Origin: Melghirimyces profundicolus
GTDB taxonomy: Bacteria; Bacillota; Bacilli; Thermoactinomycetales; DSM-45169
DNA: 50,270 nucleotides
Reading direction: 5' to 3'
NCBI RefSeq assembly: GCF_003054245.1
Contig: NZ_QBKR01000026.1
Coordinates: forward strand, 1 to 50,270
This document shows positions 32,534 through 39,524 of this stretch, piece by piece. The position numbers and the translations under genes are program-made. Position 1 is the first letter of the stretch, and every line of letters starts with the position of its first letter. The notes under the pieces are model-generated. The model saw nothing but the letters and a program-made list of their open reading frames with translations. It was not told where the DNA came from and did not search any database.

Positions 32534-32845
32534 TTATTGGTTCTGTCCATAAGTCGTCTCCATCGTGTGGATGAGGGTTTTCAGTTGGTCAAGGGCGCCA
32601 TCGAGGGAGAGCGAGTGGCAGCGTTGGGTCCCTTTCTGTTCCGTGGCCACCAGCCCCGCATCCCGGAGCACTTTCAGGTGGTGGGAAATGGCGGGCCGGG
32701 AGAGGGAGGACTTCCCGGCGATGGCGTTGACGCTCATCGGCTCCTTCTCCGCCAGCAGCAGGATGATATCCTGTCGGGCCGGGTCGGAGAGGGCCTGGAA
32801 CAGCGGGATGGCGGACCGGAAGGTTTGGACGGTTTCCCGGGACAT
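32534..32845 (-). CDS. ArsR/SmtB family transcriptional regulator
   Basis: The 103-residue winged-helix protein has FQALSDPARQDIILLLAEKE (first helices) and the recognition helix block SLSRPAISHHLKVLRDAGLV, then EQKGTQRCHSLSLD (wing). The usual metal-binding cysteines of ArsR (ELCVCDL) are absent, so it is a non-metal or SdpR-like member. AAGAGGAATCCG precedes the ATG. Two palindromes at 33126 and 33199 on its upstream side are candidate operators. No partner gene of known function is adjacent. Confidence 0.88.
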   Translation of the reverse strand: MSRETVQTFRSAIPLFQALSDPARQDIILLLAEKEPMSVNAIAGKSSLSRPAISHHLKVLRDAGLVATEQKGTQRCHSLSLDGALDQLKTLIHTMETTYGQNQ

Positions 32846-33125
32846 ATCGGATTCCTCTTTTGTTTACGAAGGATGGATGATTTCGGCATCTGAACCTGTC
32901 CCACGGGGGACCCGCCGGCGGGGCAGGAAGCGGATCCGGAAGGTGGAGTCGGGATCGCGCCCCGGGGATCCCCCTCGCTTTTCCTTTCCGGAATTCATCG
33001 TAAGATGTTTCCACCTCCATGACGCCGCTGTCGAAGCGTTTGAACCGGTCCAGACCGGCGGCATCCCCGAAACGGTGCGCGTGGGGACGGGGAGAGGGCG
33101 GGGACGGTGACGCCGGTTCCTCTTA
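32846..33125. other. Gene-poor GC-rich stretch upstream of arsR
   Basis: I see no convincing gene here. A 44-codon minus frame from about 32998 (MNSGKEKRGGSPGRDPD...) has GGAGG 15 nt upstream, too far for confidence. It would be the leader between the palindromes and arsR. The DNA is Pro/Arg/Gly-codon rich in every frame, which opens false frames. Confidence 0.4.
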
Positions 33126-33145
33126 TTATATGTTTAAACATATAA
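33126..33145. promoter_or_regulatory. Perfect 20-bp palindrome, candidate operator
   Basis: TTATATGTTTAAACATATAA is a perfect inverted repeat in GC-rich surroundings. A near copy lies 73 bp to the right. The size and AT character suit an ArsR- or MarR-type winged-helix dimer; the arsR gene lies 280 bp away on the minus strand. Confidence 0.6.
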
Positions 33146-33198
33146 ACATAAGACCGAAAAGAAAAGCCCCTTTACCCCGACGGAGGTTCCGTCTTTGT

Positions 33199-33218
33199 TT
33201 ATTTGTTTAAACACATAA
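33199..33218. promoter_or_regulatory. Near-perfect 20-bp palindrome, second operator copy
   Basis: TTATTTGTTTAAACACATAA shares the TTTGTTTAAACA-type centre with the site at 33126 and has one mismatched pair. Between the two sites a GACGGA/TCCGTC hairpin followed by T-rich sequence (33179-33200) could be a plus-strand terminator. Confidence 0.55.
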
Positions 33219-33244
33219 TAACCAGCCGATCCATCACCCAAGCT

Positions 33245-33403
33245 TTATTTGACCGCGCAGGCCGGCTCTCCTTTGGGCTGTTGATCCGGTTCTTGGTCAG
33301 GCCGGTGTTTCGGGAGTTCCACTTGTTCCTTCACATACCAGATCCCGGTGAATATCAGTGTCCCGGCAACGAAAGCGAGAACGCCAAGGTCCAGAATCGT
33401 CAT
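33245..33403 (-). CDS. Small single-span membrane protein
   Basis: The 52-residue product from ATG 33403 (GAGGTTGTGG before it) starts TILDLGVLAFVAGTLIFTGI, a single membrane helix. A charged tail follows (YVKEQVELPKHRPDQEP). There is no Cys motif in the helix. Unknown function. The candidate operators lie just beyond its stop codon. Confidence 0.5.
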   Translation of the reverse strand: MTILDLGVLAFVAGTLIFTGIWYVKEQVELPKHRPDQEPDQQPKGEPACAVK

Positions 33404-33567
33404 GGGGAACCACAACCTCTCATCCATTTGTCTATAAGGTAACACATCCTTCAGTATGCTTTTTTAAGGCAGTGTTAATTCCTGTTGTATTTCCTGTTTC
33501 AAAACGTTTTGTGACAAATGTCGCCGGATATTTCCGGGGAAATGAGGAGGAAATCGTCGGCGAAACA

Positions 33568-33594
33568 CAAAAAAGAACACCCCGCGCGGGGTGT
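33568..33594 (-). terminator. Terminator of the YjcZ-like gene
   Basis: ACACCCC-GCGC-GGGGTGT perfect stem, with a minus-strand T6 tract. Confidence 0.9.
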
Positions 33595-33609
33595 CTTGTC
33601 GGTACCGGA

Positions 33610-33717
33610 TCAGTAACCGTAGCCGTAGACTCCGACCAAAGCAAAGATTGTGGCGATTACAAGCAGGAAAAGCAGGAGTCGACGCAGACCAAAGCCGTAT
33701 CCATAACCGTAACCCAT
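33610..33717 (-). CDS. YjcZ-like sporulation peptide
   Basis: The 35-residue peptide starts MGYGYGYGFGLRR, has one hydrophobic helix (LLLFLLVIATIFALVGV) and ends YGYGY. This Gly/Tyr plus single-helix layout is that of the YjcZ family of small sporulation-linked membrane peptides. AGGAGG lies 6 nt before the ATG. A terminator follows directly. It suggests a spore-forming host. Confidence 0.75.
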   Translation of the reverse strand: MGYGYGYGFGLRRLLLFLLVIATIFALVGVYGYGY

Positions 33718-33899
33718 CTTAACCTCCTCCTTTTGTCGGTGTCGCTTCATCATATACAGGTGGGGGAGTGTGAGTATGGGCGGGAGCACCGAGTCAAACG
33801 CCCTTTTTTTCTGCTCGGCGGAACCGGAAGCAACAGGCGGCGGTTCCAAGCAAAAACCCCGGAAGATCCGTTCTCCGGGGATGGAAATCCGGTCGGTTT

Positions 33900-34904
33900 T
33901 CAGGCGGTTCTCCCGTCCCGGCTGGGAGGAGCCATGAACCCCGGTCCCACCGGATCGGTTAAATTCCGATCCAAAATCGTCTCGATGTCCACCCGGTCTT
34001 CATCGGTGAGGTTCCAGTCATCGATCTCAGGGACGGGATCCAGTTGCTCCGGCCGCCGGGCGCCCCAGAGGGCCACTCCGACTCCCGGATGATCCAGCAC
34101 CCAGCGGAGGGCCAGATGGATCACCCGTTTGCCGTAACGGGCCTGGACCCATTTGTCCAATTCTTCCACCGCTTTCAGGTACGATCCGAATCGGGGTTCC
34201 TGAAGCTTCGGATCCGCCTGGCGGAGATCGTCCCTTTTAAAGCTCCGGTTTTTGCTCATTTTTCCGCTCAGGAGTCCCCGGCACAGGCTGCCGTAGGTGA
34301 GGGTGGTGAGGCCTTTTTCCCGGGCGTGGGGGAGGATGTCCTCCTCGATCTCCCGTTCAAACAGATTGTACGGGGGCTGAAGGGTTTCCAGGGGTGCCGC
34401 GTCCCGGAAGCGATCCAGCTGTTCGGGGTTGAAGTTGCTGACGCCGATCGCCCGGATCTTCCCGTCCCGGTGCAAGCGGTACATGGCTTCCGCCGTCTCT
34501 TCGATGGGCACGTGGGGGTCGGGCCAGTGGACCTGGTGGATGTCAATCACGTCGGTTTGCAGGCGACGGAGGGAGTCTTCCACTTCCTTCATGATCCGCT
34601 CCCGTGAAGCGTTGCGATAGACATTCTCCCCCTCGGTCCAGTCCATGCCCGCTTTGGTTGCCAGGATCGCGCGCTGCCGTCGTCCGCCCTCAGCCAGGGC
34701 TTTTCCCACGATCTCTTCGGAGCGGCCGAACCCGTATACCGGGGCGGTGTCGATCAGGGTGATGCCTTCATCAAGGGCCTTGTGGATGGTTTGGATCGAC
34801 TCCGACTCGTCCGTTCCGCCCCACATCCAGCCCCCGATCGCCCAGGTTCCCAGGCCGATGCGGGAGCTGACGAGACCGGTGCTTCCGATTTTGATCGTTT
34901 CCAC
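33900..34904 (-). CDS. Aldo/keto reductase
   Basis: The 334-residue NADPH-dependent oxidoreductase of the AKR superfamily (TIM barrel) has the catalytic tetrad Asp52 and Tyr57 (TLIDTAPVYG), Lys84 (LATKAG) and His126 (HQVHWPD). The opening LGLGTWAIGGWMWGG and the RxIGVSNF block (GKIRAIGVSNFNPEQ) are typical of the YhdN/Tas-like group. The physiological substrate is unknown. It is monocistronic on the minus strand. GAGGCGATTTCGTGG precedes the start. Confidence 0.92.
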   Translation of the reverse strand: METIKIGSTGLVSSRIGLGTWAIGGWMWGGTDESESIQTIHKALDEGITLIDTAPVYGFGRSEEIVGKALAEGGRRQRAILATKAGMDWTEGENVYRNASRERIMKEVEDSLRRLQTDVIDIHQVHWPDPHVPIEETAEAMYRLHRDGKIRAIGVSNFNPEQLDRFRDAAPLETLQPPYNLFEREIEEDILPHAREKGLTTLTYGSLCRGLLSGKMSKNRSFKRDDLRQADPKLQEPRFGSYLKAVEELDKWVQARYGKRVIHLALRWVLDHPGVGVALWGARRPEQLDPVPEIDDWNLTDEDRVDIETILDRNLTDPVGPGFMAPPSRDGRTA

Positions 34905-35211
34905 GAAATCGCCTCCTCGTGGTTTTTTGGCCTTTTCCCTTGTCCGGCGGGGGTTCTCCCGTTAAGATGGGAAAGGGTTGTGGTGTGGTTTTTCCACCCG
35001 AACCCGATGGTTAAACGAACAGATTCGGGATGGCGGCGGGGCCATCGATCGAATTCCCCCCCATCCCTGCCTTCACGGGATACGGGCTCCCCCCTTTCTT
35101 TGCGGGAGAGTGTTTTCGCTTTCGCGGGAATGGAGGACTCCACCCGGTATGGCATCACGTGAAGCCCCCCGACCGGCTTCAAGCCGGCCGGGTGTCAAAG
35201 GAGGAAGAACG
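34905..35211. other. Divergent intergenic region, no gene seen
   Basis: The 307 bp between the aldo/keto reductase and EIIA genes holds open frames that run into EIIA but no ribosome site for them. A hairpin GACCGGC-TTCAA-GCCGGCC at about 35171-35188 lies just before the EIIA ribosome site and has no T tract; it could affect translation. I cannot place a promoter. Confidence 0.5.
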
Positions 35212-35703
35212 TTGCTGAAGAAACTGTTTGGGAAAAAAGAACGAATCTTGACGGTACAGGCTCCACTCAAGGGAAAAGTGATGCCGTTGAGTGAAGTGCC
35301 TGATCCCGTTTTTTCCGACAAGATGATGGGGGACGGGGTCGCGATCGAACCCGGGGAGGCGGTGGTCCGGGCCCCTGTGGACGGGGAGATCATCCAGCTT
35401 TTTCATACGAAGCACGCGGTCGGCATCCGCACTGAAGAAGGGCTGGAAGTGTTGATCCACATCGGGTTGGAGACGGTCTCCATGGAAGGGGAAGGGTTCA
35501 CGGCCAAAGTGAAGGAAGGCGACCGTGTCCGGGCCGGTCAGCCTCTGATCGAATTTTCCCTGGATGCCGTTCAGGAGAAGGCGAAGAGCACCATCACCCC
35601 CATCGTGATCACCAACATGGACAAGGTGGAGAGCCTGGAGCCGAAGGTGTCGGAAGAAGCCGAACCGGGAGACCCGGTTATGGAAGTGAAGGTGAAGTCC
35701 TGA
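35212..35703 (+). CDS. PTS glucose-type EIIA component
   Basis: The 163-residue soluble protein accepts phosphate from HPr and passes it to EIIB domains. It has the EIIA-Glc motifs DPVFSDKMMGDGVAIEP, APVDGEIIQLFHTKHAVG (His68) and LIHIGLETVSMEGEGF, with His83 the phosphorylated residue. The length fits free-standing EIIA (Crr). TTG 35212 is chosen since AAAGGAGGAAG stands 7 nt before it; a longer frame upstream lacks a site. No EIIBC gene is near, so it probably serves a transporter encoded elsewhere. A terminator follows. Confidence 0.9.
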   Translation: MLKKLFGKKERILTVQAPLKGKVMPLSEVPDPVFSDKMMGDGVAIEPGEAVVRAPVDGEIIQLFHTKHAVGIRTEEGLEVLIHIGLETVSMEGEGFTAKVKEGDRVRAGQPLIEFSLDAVQEKAKSTITPIVITNMDKVESLEPKVSEEAEPGDPVMEVKVKS

Positions 35704-35720
35704 TCCATCGAACCCTTGCC

Positions 35721-35758
35721 ACACAAAAAGGAGCCTGCGGGCAGGCTCCTTTTTGTGT
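35721..35758 (+). terminator. Terminator after EIIA
   Basis: ACACAAAAAGGAGCCTGC pairs with GCAGGCTCCTTTTTGTGT; the long symmetrical stem should work both ways. Confidence 0.93.
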
Positions 35759-35872
35759 GGCGGGCAGCGGGTGAAAACGGGAATGGATTCTATCAGCGGA
35801 AATTTTCATTGAATAGAATAGACAACCCTCTCATAGGTTCATACTGGGTAGTGAACGAGGGAGGGAGAATCA

Positions 35873-36247
35873 ATGGAATGGGTGAAAGGTTATGTCATCA
35901 TCCCCTGGAATTCCATCCTGGGAAGAAGCAAACCCCCGATCCAAAAGCGTTTCATCCGGTTTACCAACCGGTATGCCCTGGTCGACCGGACCACCAAGGG
36001 ACTGGTGAAAAACTACCACTCCGCGGAGGAAGCGATGTTTGACGCTTCGGTGCGATACGCCAGGGAGCTGCACAATTACCATGTCGATGCGCGAAAATGG
36101 CGGCCGGCGGCCATCGAACTGGCCTCCCGGTTTTACGCTCCGGAGGTGCTGGCCCGGATGAGCGACAAGGAACTGGGCAGCCTGGTCCACAACACCGACT
36201 GGCACCAAAAGAGAAAACACGGAAAGAAAAAGGTGGCGTCTGAATGA
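35873..36247 (+). CDS. Unknown basic protein, 124 residues
   Basis: The product starts EWVKGYVIIPWNSILGR and contains KRFIRFTNRYALVDRTTKGL, a helix with EEAMFDASVRYARELHNY and a His/Lys-rich end (WHQKRKHGKKK). It has no signal peptide or membrane segment. GGGAGGGAGAATCA precedes the ATG at ideal distance. A stand-alone soluble protein is likely; I recognise no family. The gap to the next gene (155 bp) holds no terminator that I can see. Confidence 0.55.
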   Translation: MEWVKGYVIIPWNSILGRSKPPIQKRFIRFTNRYALVDRTTKGLVKNYHSAEEAMFDASVRYARELHNYHVDARKWRPAAIELASRFYAPEVLARMSDKELGSLVHNTDWHQKRKHGKKKVASE

Positions 36248-36402
36248 ACGGCCCGATTTAAGTGCTTGGCTGGTTGGGCTCCTTATGGGTAAGACCGATG
36301 ACCCAAAGAGGGGTAACAAATCCTTGGTTTTGGGGAAAAATGGAGGAAACGGAGAGGGAATGAGGCTTGGATGTGTGATAAAATGGAGGTAATCAATCCA
36401 TT

Positions 36403-36609
36403 ATGAAGAGGGAGCCGAAACCCTTGTCTCAATTGAAAACCCGGGACGAAATCGTGAAACGCCGGATGGAAGCGGCCCTCGGCACTCTGAAGCATGAGGG
36501 AATGACCTTGAGACAACGGGAGAAGGAACTATTGGAAGCCAATCTCAGAGGGGAAATCTCGGACGAGGAGTTTTTCCGTCGGGCCTGTGAGATCGCCAAA
36601 AAATCCTGA
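36403..36609 (+). CDS. Small helical protein, 68 residues
   Basis: It starts KREPKPLSQLKTRDEIVKRR, then EGMTLRQREKELLEANLRGE and ISDEEFFRRACEIAKKS. The GEISxEEFxxRA ending recalls short antitoxin-like helical domains (VbhA-like), but no toxin gene is adjacent. ATGGAGGTAA stands 8-9 nt before the ATG. Charged and soluble. Function unknown. Confidence 0.5.
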   Translation: MKREPKPLSQLKTRDEIVKRRMEAALGTLKHEGMTLRQREKELLEANLRGEISDEEFFRRACEIAKKS

Positions 36610-36733
36610 AGAGGAGCGGCGGATTCGGGGAAATACGTCTATCCGGGAGCGTACGGGATCGAATGAGGGATCCAAAAGGGGTCTGCCAAAAAAGGCGGAT
36701 TTTTTTATACCTTTAAATTTCTTTACGATGTGG

Positions 36734-36751
36734 TTACATCTTTTGTTGTAA
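36734..36751. promoter_or_regulatory. Inverted repeat TTACA-N8-TGTAA
   Basis: TTACATCTTTTGTTGTAA lies about 50 bp before the small membrane-protein gene. It overlaps a plausible -10 (TAAGAT), as a repressor operator would. The repressor is unknown; the arms resemble BlaI/MecI-type half-sites only loosely. Confidence 0.35.
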
Positions 36752-36802
36752 GATAGACATAGTGCCATAGGAGGCATTCTTTTCTTGAGGAGGAGGGAGA
36801 CC

Positions 36803-37048
36803 TTGAGTCGACGTTGTATTATCGGCCTGATCTTGGCTTCCCTTCTGTTGGTCCTTTCAGGCTTTTGGTGGGGGGTTCAGATGCAAGAAAAACAGCCCAC
36901 CGAAGGATTGAAAAGAGAACCCCGCGTTCAAATGGAGGAAGGGTCGTCCGAATGGCGATCCTTTTTCTTTGCATTTCGGGTCTTTCTTCCGCCTAATCAA
37001 AAAGACCGGGGCTTTACCCGGCCGTTTCACCGACTGATCCGAAGTTGA
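36803..37048 (+). CDS. Small membrane-anchored protein, C terminus doubtful
   Basis: From TTG 36803 (GAGGAGGAGGGAG just before) the 81-residue frame has one membrane helix (CIIGLILASLLLVLSGFWWG). A charged outer part follows: VQMQEKQPTEGLKREPRVQ. The layout recalls YqxA/DUF3679 proteins, uncertainly. The last 25 codons run through the terminator hairpin of the convergent gene and 22 bp into that gene. The true stop may have been lost by frameshift. Confidence 0.45.
   Translation: MSRRCIIGLILASLLLVLSGFWWGVQMQEKQPTEGLKREPRVQMEEGSSEWRSFFFAFRVFLPPNQKDRGFTRPFHRLIRS
36999..37023 (-). terminator. Terminator of the prodomain-like gene
   Basis: GACCGGGG-CTTTA-CCCGGCC hairpin with A5 on the plus strand (T5 on the minus). 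It lies next to the minus gene's stop. Confidence 0.75.
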
Positions 37049-37644
37049 TCTTGCAGGCGTTCCGTAAGGCTCGGATCCTTTTTTGGTTGCGAATCGGTTG
37101 CCTCTGTTTGTTCCTTTGATTCATCCTGGGACGAAGTCGAAAGTTCGGAGGAGTTGGTTTCCACCCGTTCAATGAGTGAGCTCTCCTGAAAACCTTTGAG
37201 TACTTTGGGATCCACCTTGACCAGGACGATATCTCCCCCGAAGAGGCGTTTGACCACTTCACCCTTCCACTTCTGAAGAAAGGCTTGTTGCTTCTCTACA
37301 CTGACTCCCTCGCGAAAGTCCAAAGCCACAAGGTTGGAATCTGTGATGGATTCCGGGGCCGGTTCAGGCTTGGGATTGGGTTTCGGTTGGGCTTTGACAC
37401 TCGCATCGGAATCAGAATCAGAAGGGGGGGTCGGCTTCTCTTGTTTCTTCGGCGTCGGTTTTGGTTCCGGCTCGTTTTCTTCCACCACCTTATGGACATG
37501 GACGACCTTCACCGTTTTCGTCGGCGGATTCGGCTGAAAGGTGGGATGAGACGATAAATCGTCTGGCTTCATGGCGAAGGTTCCCGCCACCGGAAGACTT
37601 AACCCCGTGAACACCATGATCGCTCCCAACACCATCTGTTTCAT
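37027..37644 (-). CDS. Secreted protein with a stand-alone subtilase-prodomain-like domain
   Basis: The 205-residue protein has a signal peptide (about 1-24, GAIMVFTGLSLPVAGTFA). A Pro/Lys/Glu-rich linker (about 50-100) follows. A compact domain (about 105-165) reads NLVALDFREGVSVEKQQAFL, KWKGEVVKRLFGGDIVLVKV and ESSLIERVETN. This pattern (viv.f..gvs...., then hydrophobic strand, then ..v..vE.N) is that of the N-terminal prodomains/inhibitors of subtilases. No protease domain follows: the tail is Ser/Glu/Gln-rich. It may inhibit or chaperone a protease made elsewhere. GGAGGGCGATCC precedes the ATG. Confidence 0.6.
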   Translation of the reverse strand: MKQMVLGAIMVFTGLSLPVAGTFAMKPDDLSSHPTFQPNPPTKTVKVVHVHKVVEENEPEPKPTPKKQEKPTPPSDSDSDASVKAQPKPNPKPEPAPESITDSNLVALDFREGVSVEKQQAFLQKWKGEVVKRLFGGDIVLVKVDPKVLKGFQESSLIERVETNSSELSTSSQDESKEQTEATDSQPKKDPSLTERLQDQLRISR

Positions 37645-37837
37645 GGATCGCCCTCCATTGGATGTTTTTTCTTTTTCGCTGACATTGTTTCACCTTCTAG
37701 CCTATCGAAAATGGCGTTATTTTCAAAGGGGAAGTATTGTTTTACGGTTTCTGGATGCCGGGGAGTGGCGAGGCTGGCGGAGAAATGGTTCGATGCGGAC
37801 CCCTTTTGACACAGGTGGGATCACCGCCATGGGAACA

Positions 37838-37870
37838 TAAACAAAGAGCCCCGGTCACGGGGCTGTTTAC
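37838..37870 (-). terminator. Terminator of the small Trp/Pro-rich ORF
   Basis: AGCCCCG-GTCA-CGGGGCT stem flanked by AAACAAAG and CTGTTTAC, which makes it near symmetrical. It abuts the minus ORF stop at 37867. Confidence 0.75.
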
Positions 37871-38049
37871 ATGAGTGAAAAGGGAGGTGGAACCGGGGAG
37901 TACGAGGCGCGAAAGCGGGGGGCCGGCGGTTGAATGGGGGCGGGAAAATGGGGGATCCGGGGATTGTGCCACCATGGCCCCCACCACCCTCCCGCCATCG
38001 GCCGGCAAAAAGGCATTCCGGTCCAATACCAAGGGAATATGGGCTTCAA
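37867..38049 (-). CDS. Trp/Pro-rich small protein
   Basis: The 60-residue frame (TTG start with AAGGGGG immediately before it, so the start is uncertain; ATG 38016 is an alternative) reads KPIFPWYWTGMPFCRPMAGG, WWGPWWHNPRIPHFPAP and ends YSPVPPPFSLM. Such Trp/Pro/His-rich peptides are common among spore-coat-like proteins, but there is no family match. The terminator exactly at its end supports real minus-strand transcription. The 222 bp to its left hold nothing else. Confidence 0.4.
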   Translation of the reverse strand: MKPIFPWYWTGMPFCRPMAGGWWGPWWHNPRIPHFPAPIQPPAPRFRASYSPVPPPFSLM

Positions 38050-38118
38050 CCCCCTTCTTTTTAACTTACTTCACATTATGTCGGGTGGCCGTTCCTGTGA
38101 GACGATGGACCGTGCATC

Positions 38119-38149
38119 CAAAAAAACGGTCGAATGGCCGCTTTTTTTG
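38119..38149 (-). terminator. Terminator of the DUF389 gene
   Basis: CGGTC-GAAT-GGCCG stem between A7 and T7; could act in both directions. Confidence 0.8.
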
Positions 38150-38155
38150 GAGTCG

Positions 38156-39157
38156 TCAGCGACGCACCCCCAATATCGCCAGAATCAAAAACAGACAGCT
38201 CAATCCGAAAAAGAGAAGGGAGTATTTGCGGGAGGTATTGGCCCGCTTGATCTCCCGCCATCGGGTCGGTTGAATGCCGCTGGACCAGAAGAAGAGGATG
38301 CCGGAGAGAAAGATGGAATTCAGGTTGACCAAAAGCAGAAGAAAAGGAGTGAGCGCCATATCCGGGAGGCCGGAGCCGAGGGCAATCCCGAGGACACTGG
38401 CGGGAGGCACCAAGGCGACCGCCACCATCACGCCGACCAGTACTCCCGGCCTCCGCTTCAGGAAGGAAAGGGCACCGGCGGCACCGGAAGCGAGGGCGGC
38501 GATGATGTCGATCATTTCGATGTTCGTCCGGGACATGAGCTCGGTGCTGTACACGGGGACATCGGTGAACGTCCCGAAAAGGACCGCCACCAGGATGGGC
38601 ACGGTGATGCCAAAGAGAATGGTGCCCGCCAGACGGAACACCAAGCGGATGTCCCCCAGAACGGCGGCAAAGGAGAGGGAGATCGTCGGGTTGATCAGGG
38701 GGGCGATCACCATCGCTCCGATCACGGTGGCCGGACTGTTCTTCAGAATGCCGATCACCGACACCAAGGACGAGAGAGCGACGAACCATATGTATCCCTT
38801 TGACATCCGGGCGGCATCCTGCACCACGGAGTAAAGCTCCTGACGGCTGGCTCTCACCAGTTCCTGGTCCTCTTCGGTCTCCCTTTCTTCCTCTTCTTCT
38901 TTTTCTTTTTTCTCTTCGGGAGACAGGTACGTTTGGACCGGGAAGAGGAGGACGTGGAAGTTTTCCTCTTTCATCATCCCTTCCAGGTAGTTCAGGATGG
39001 CTTCGGCCTGCCCGGTTTTGACCAGGATCCGGATCAGCCGGGTCTCCCGGGTTTCCGAAGTGACCCAATAGGACACATGGTCGAGTTTTTTCAGTTCCCG
39101 GTCGATCATCGAGAAATGTTCGTTGGGGCAATACACTTCCACCAATTGAAGTTCCAT
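38156..39157 (-). CDS. DUF389 / TIGR00341 family membrane protein
   Basis: The 333-residue protein has a soluble N-terminal ferredoxin-like domain (about 1-80). A highly acidic segment (KKEKEEEEERETEEDQEL) follows, then six or so membrane helices. Family motifs are SVIGILKNSPATVIGAMVIA, PLINPTISLSFA and VGVMVAVALVPPASVLGI. The family is of unknown function, probably transport-like. GGAGGAACGCCCCCC precedes the ATG. The gene is alone on the minus strand, divergent from the riboswitch-controlled methionine genes. Confidence 0.88.
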   Translation of the reverse strand: MELQLVEVYCPNEHFSMIDRELKKLDHVSYWVTSETRETRLIRILVKTGQAEAILNYLEGMMKEENFHVLLFPVQTYLSPEEKKEKEEEEERETEEDQELVRASRQELYSVVQDAARMSKGYIWFVALSSLVSVIGILKNSPATVIGAMVIAPLINPTISLSFAAVLGDIRLVFRLAGTILFGITVPILVAVLFGTFTDVPVYSTELMSRTNIEMIDIIAALASGAAGALSFLKRRPGVLVGVMVAVALVPPASVLGIALGSGLPDMALTPFLLLLVNLNSIFLSGILFFWSSGIQPTRWREIKRANTSRKYSLLFFGLSCLFLILAILGVRR

Positions 39158-39249
39158 GGGGGGCGTTCCTCCGGATGGGCTCTATTCTGTCAGTGTTGCC
39201 GATCCGGCAGGAATCAAACGGTTCGGGACGGGGAGGTTAAATTGGTTGC

Positions 39250-39278
39250 TTGACAACAACCTCTTGATTCCATATAGT
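39250..39278 (+). promoter_or_regulatory. Sigma-A promoter of the metH operon
   Basis: TTGACA at 39250-39255, a 17-bp spacer, and TATAGT at 39273-39278, about 57 bp before the riboswitch aptamer. Confidence 0.9.
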
Positions 39279-39335
39279 GAATACAAAATTGCCTGCCGTT
39301 TTCAAATGCACGTCCACAAATGAATATCCGTAAAT

Positions 39336-39448
39336 TTCTCTTATCAAGAGAGGCGGAGGGACTGGCCCGATGAAGCCCGGCAACCTACCGTGAACCAGAC
39401 GGTGTGGTGCCAATTCCTGCAGAGTGCAATCTCTGACAGATGAGAGAG
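39336..39448 (+). ncRNA. SAM-I riboswitch (S-box) aptamer
   Basis: The conserved S-box core is clear: TTCTCTTATCAAGAGAGGCG, GAGGGACTGGCCCGATGAAG, CCCGGCAACC, GTGGTGCCAATTCCTGC and the closing GACAGATGAGAG. The P1 arms CTCTTATCAAGAGAG-side and GATGAGAG-side flank it. SAM binding should stabilise the aptamer, free the terminator and shut off the operon. It sits 76 bp ahead of metH and is the usual control for methionine synthesis in Bacillales. Confidence 0.96.
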
Positions 39449-39465
39449 CTGACGAATCAAACCCC

Positions 39466-39498
39466 GGCCTTTCATCTCAGGAGATGAAGGTCTTTTTT
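39466..39498 (+). terminator. Riboswitch-controlled terminator
   Basis: GGCCTTTCATCTC pairs with GAGATGAAGGTC and is followed by T6. This is the expression platform of the S-box. Confidence 0.9.
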
Positions 39499-39524
39499 AT
39501 TTCATTCAAAGGGGTGATGGGCGT

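Noticed and set aside
34978-35211. Longer N terminus for the EIIA protein
   Set aside because: No ribosome site; TTG 35212 has a perfect one and gives the family length.
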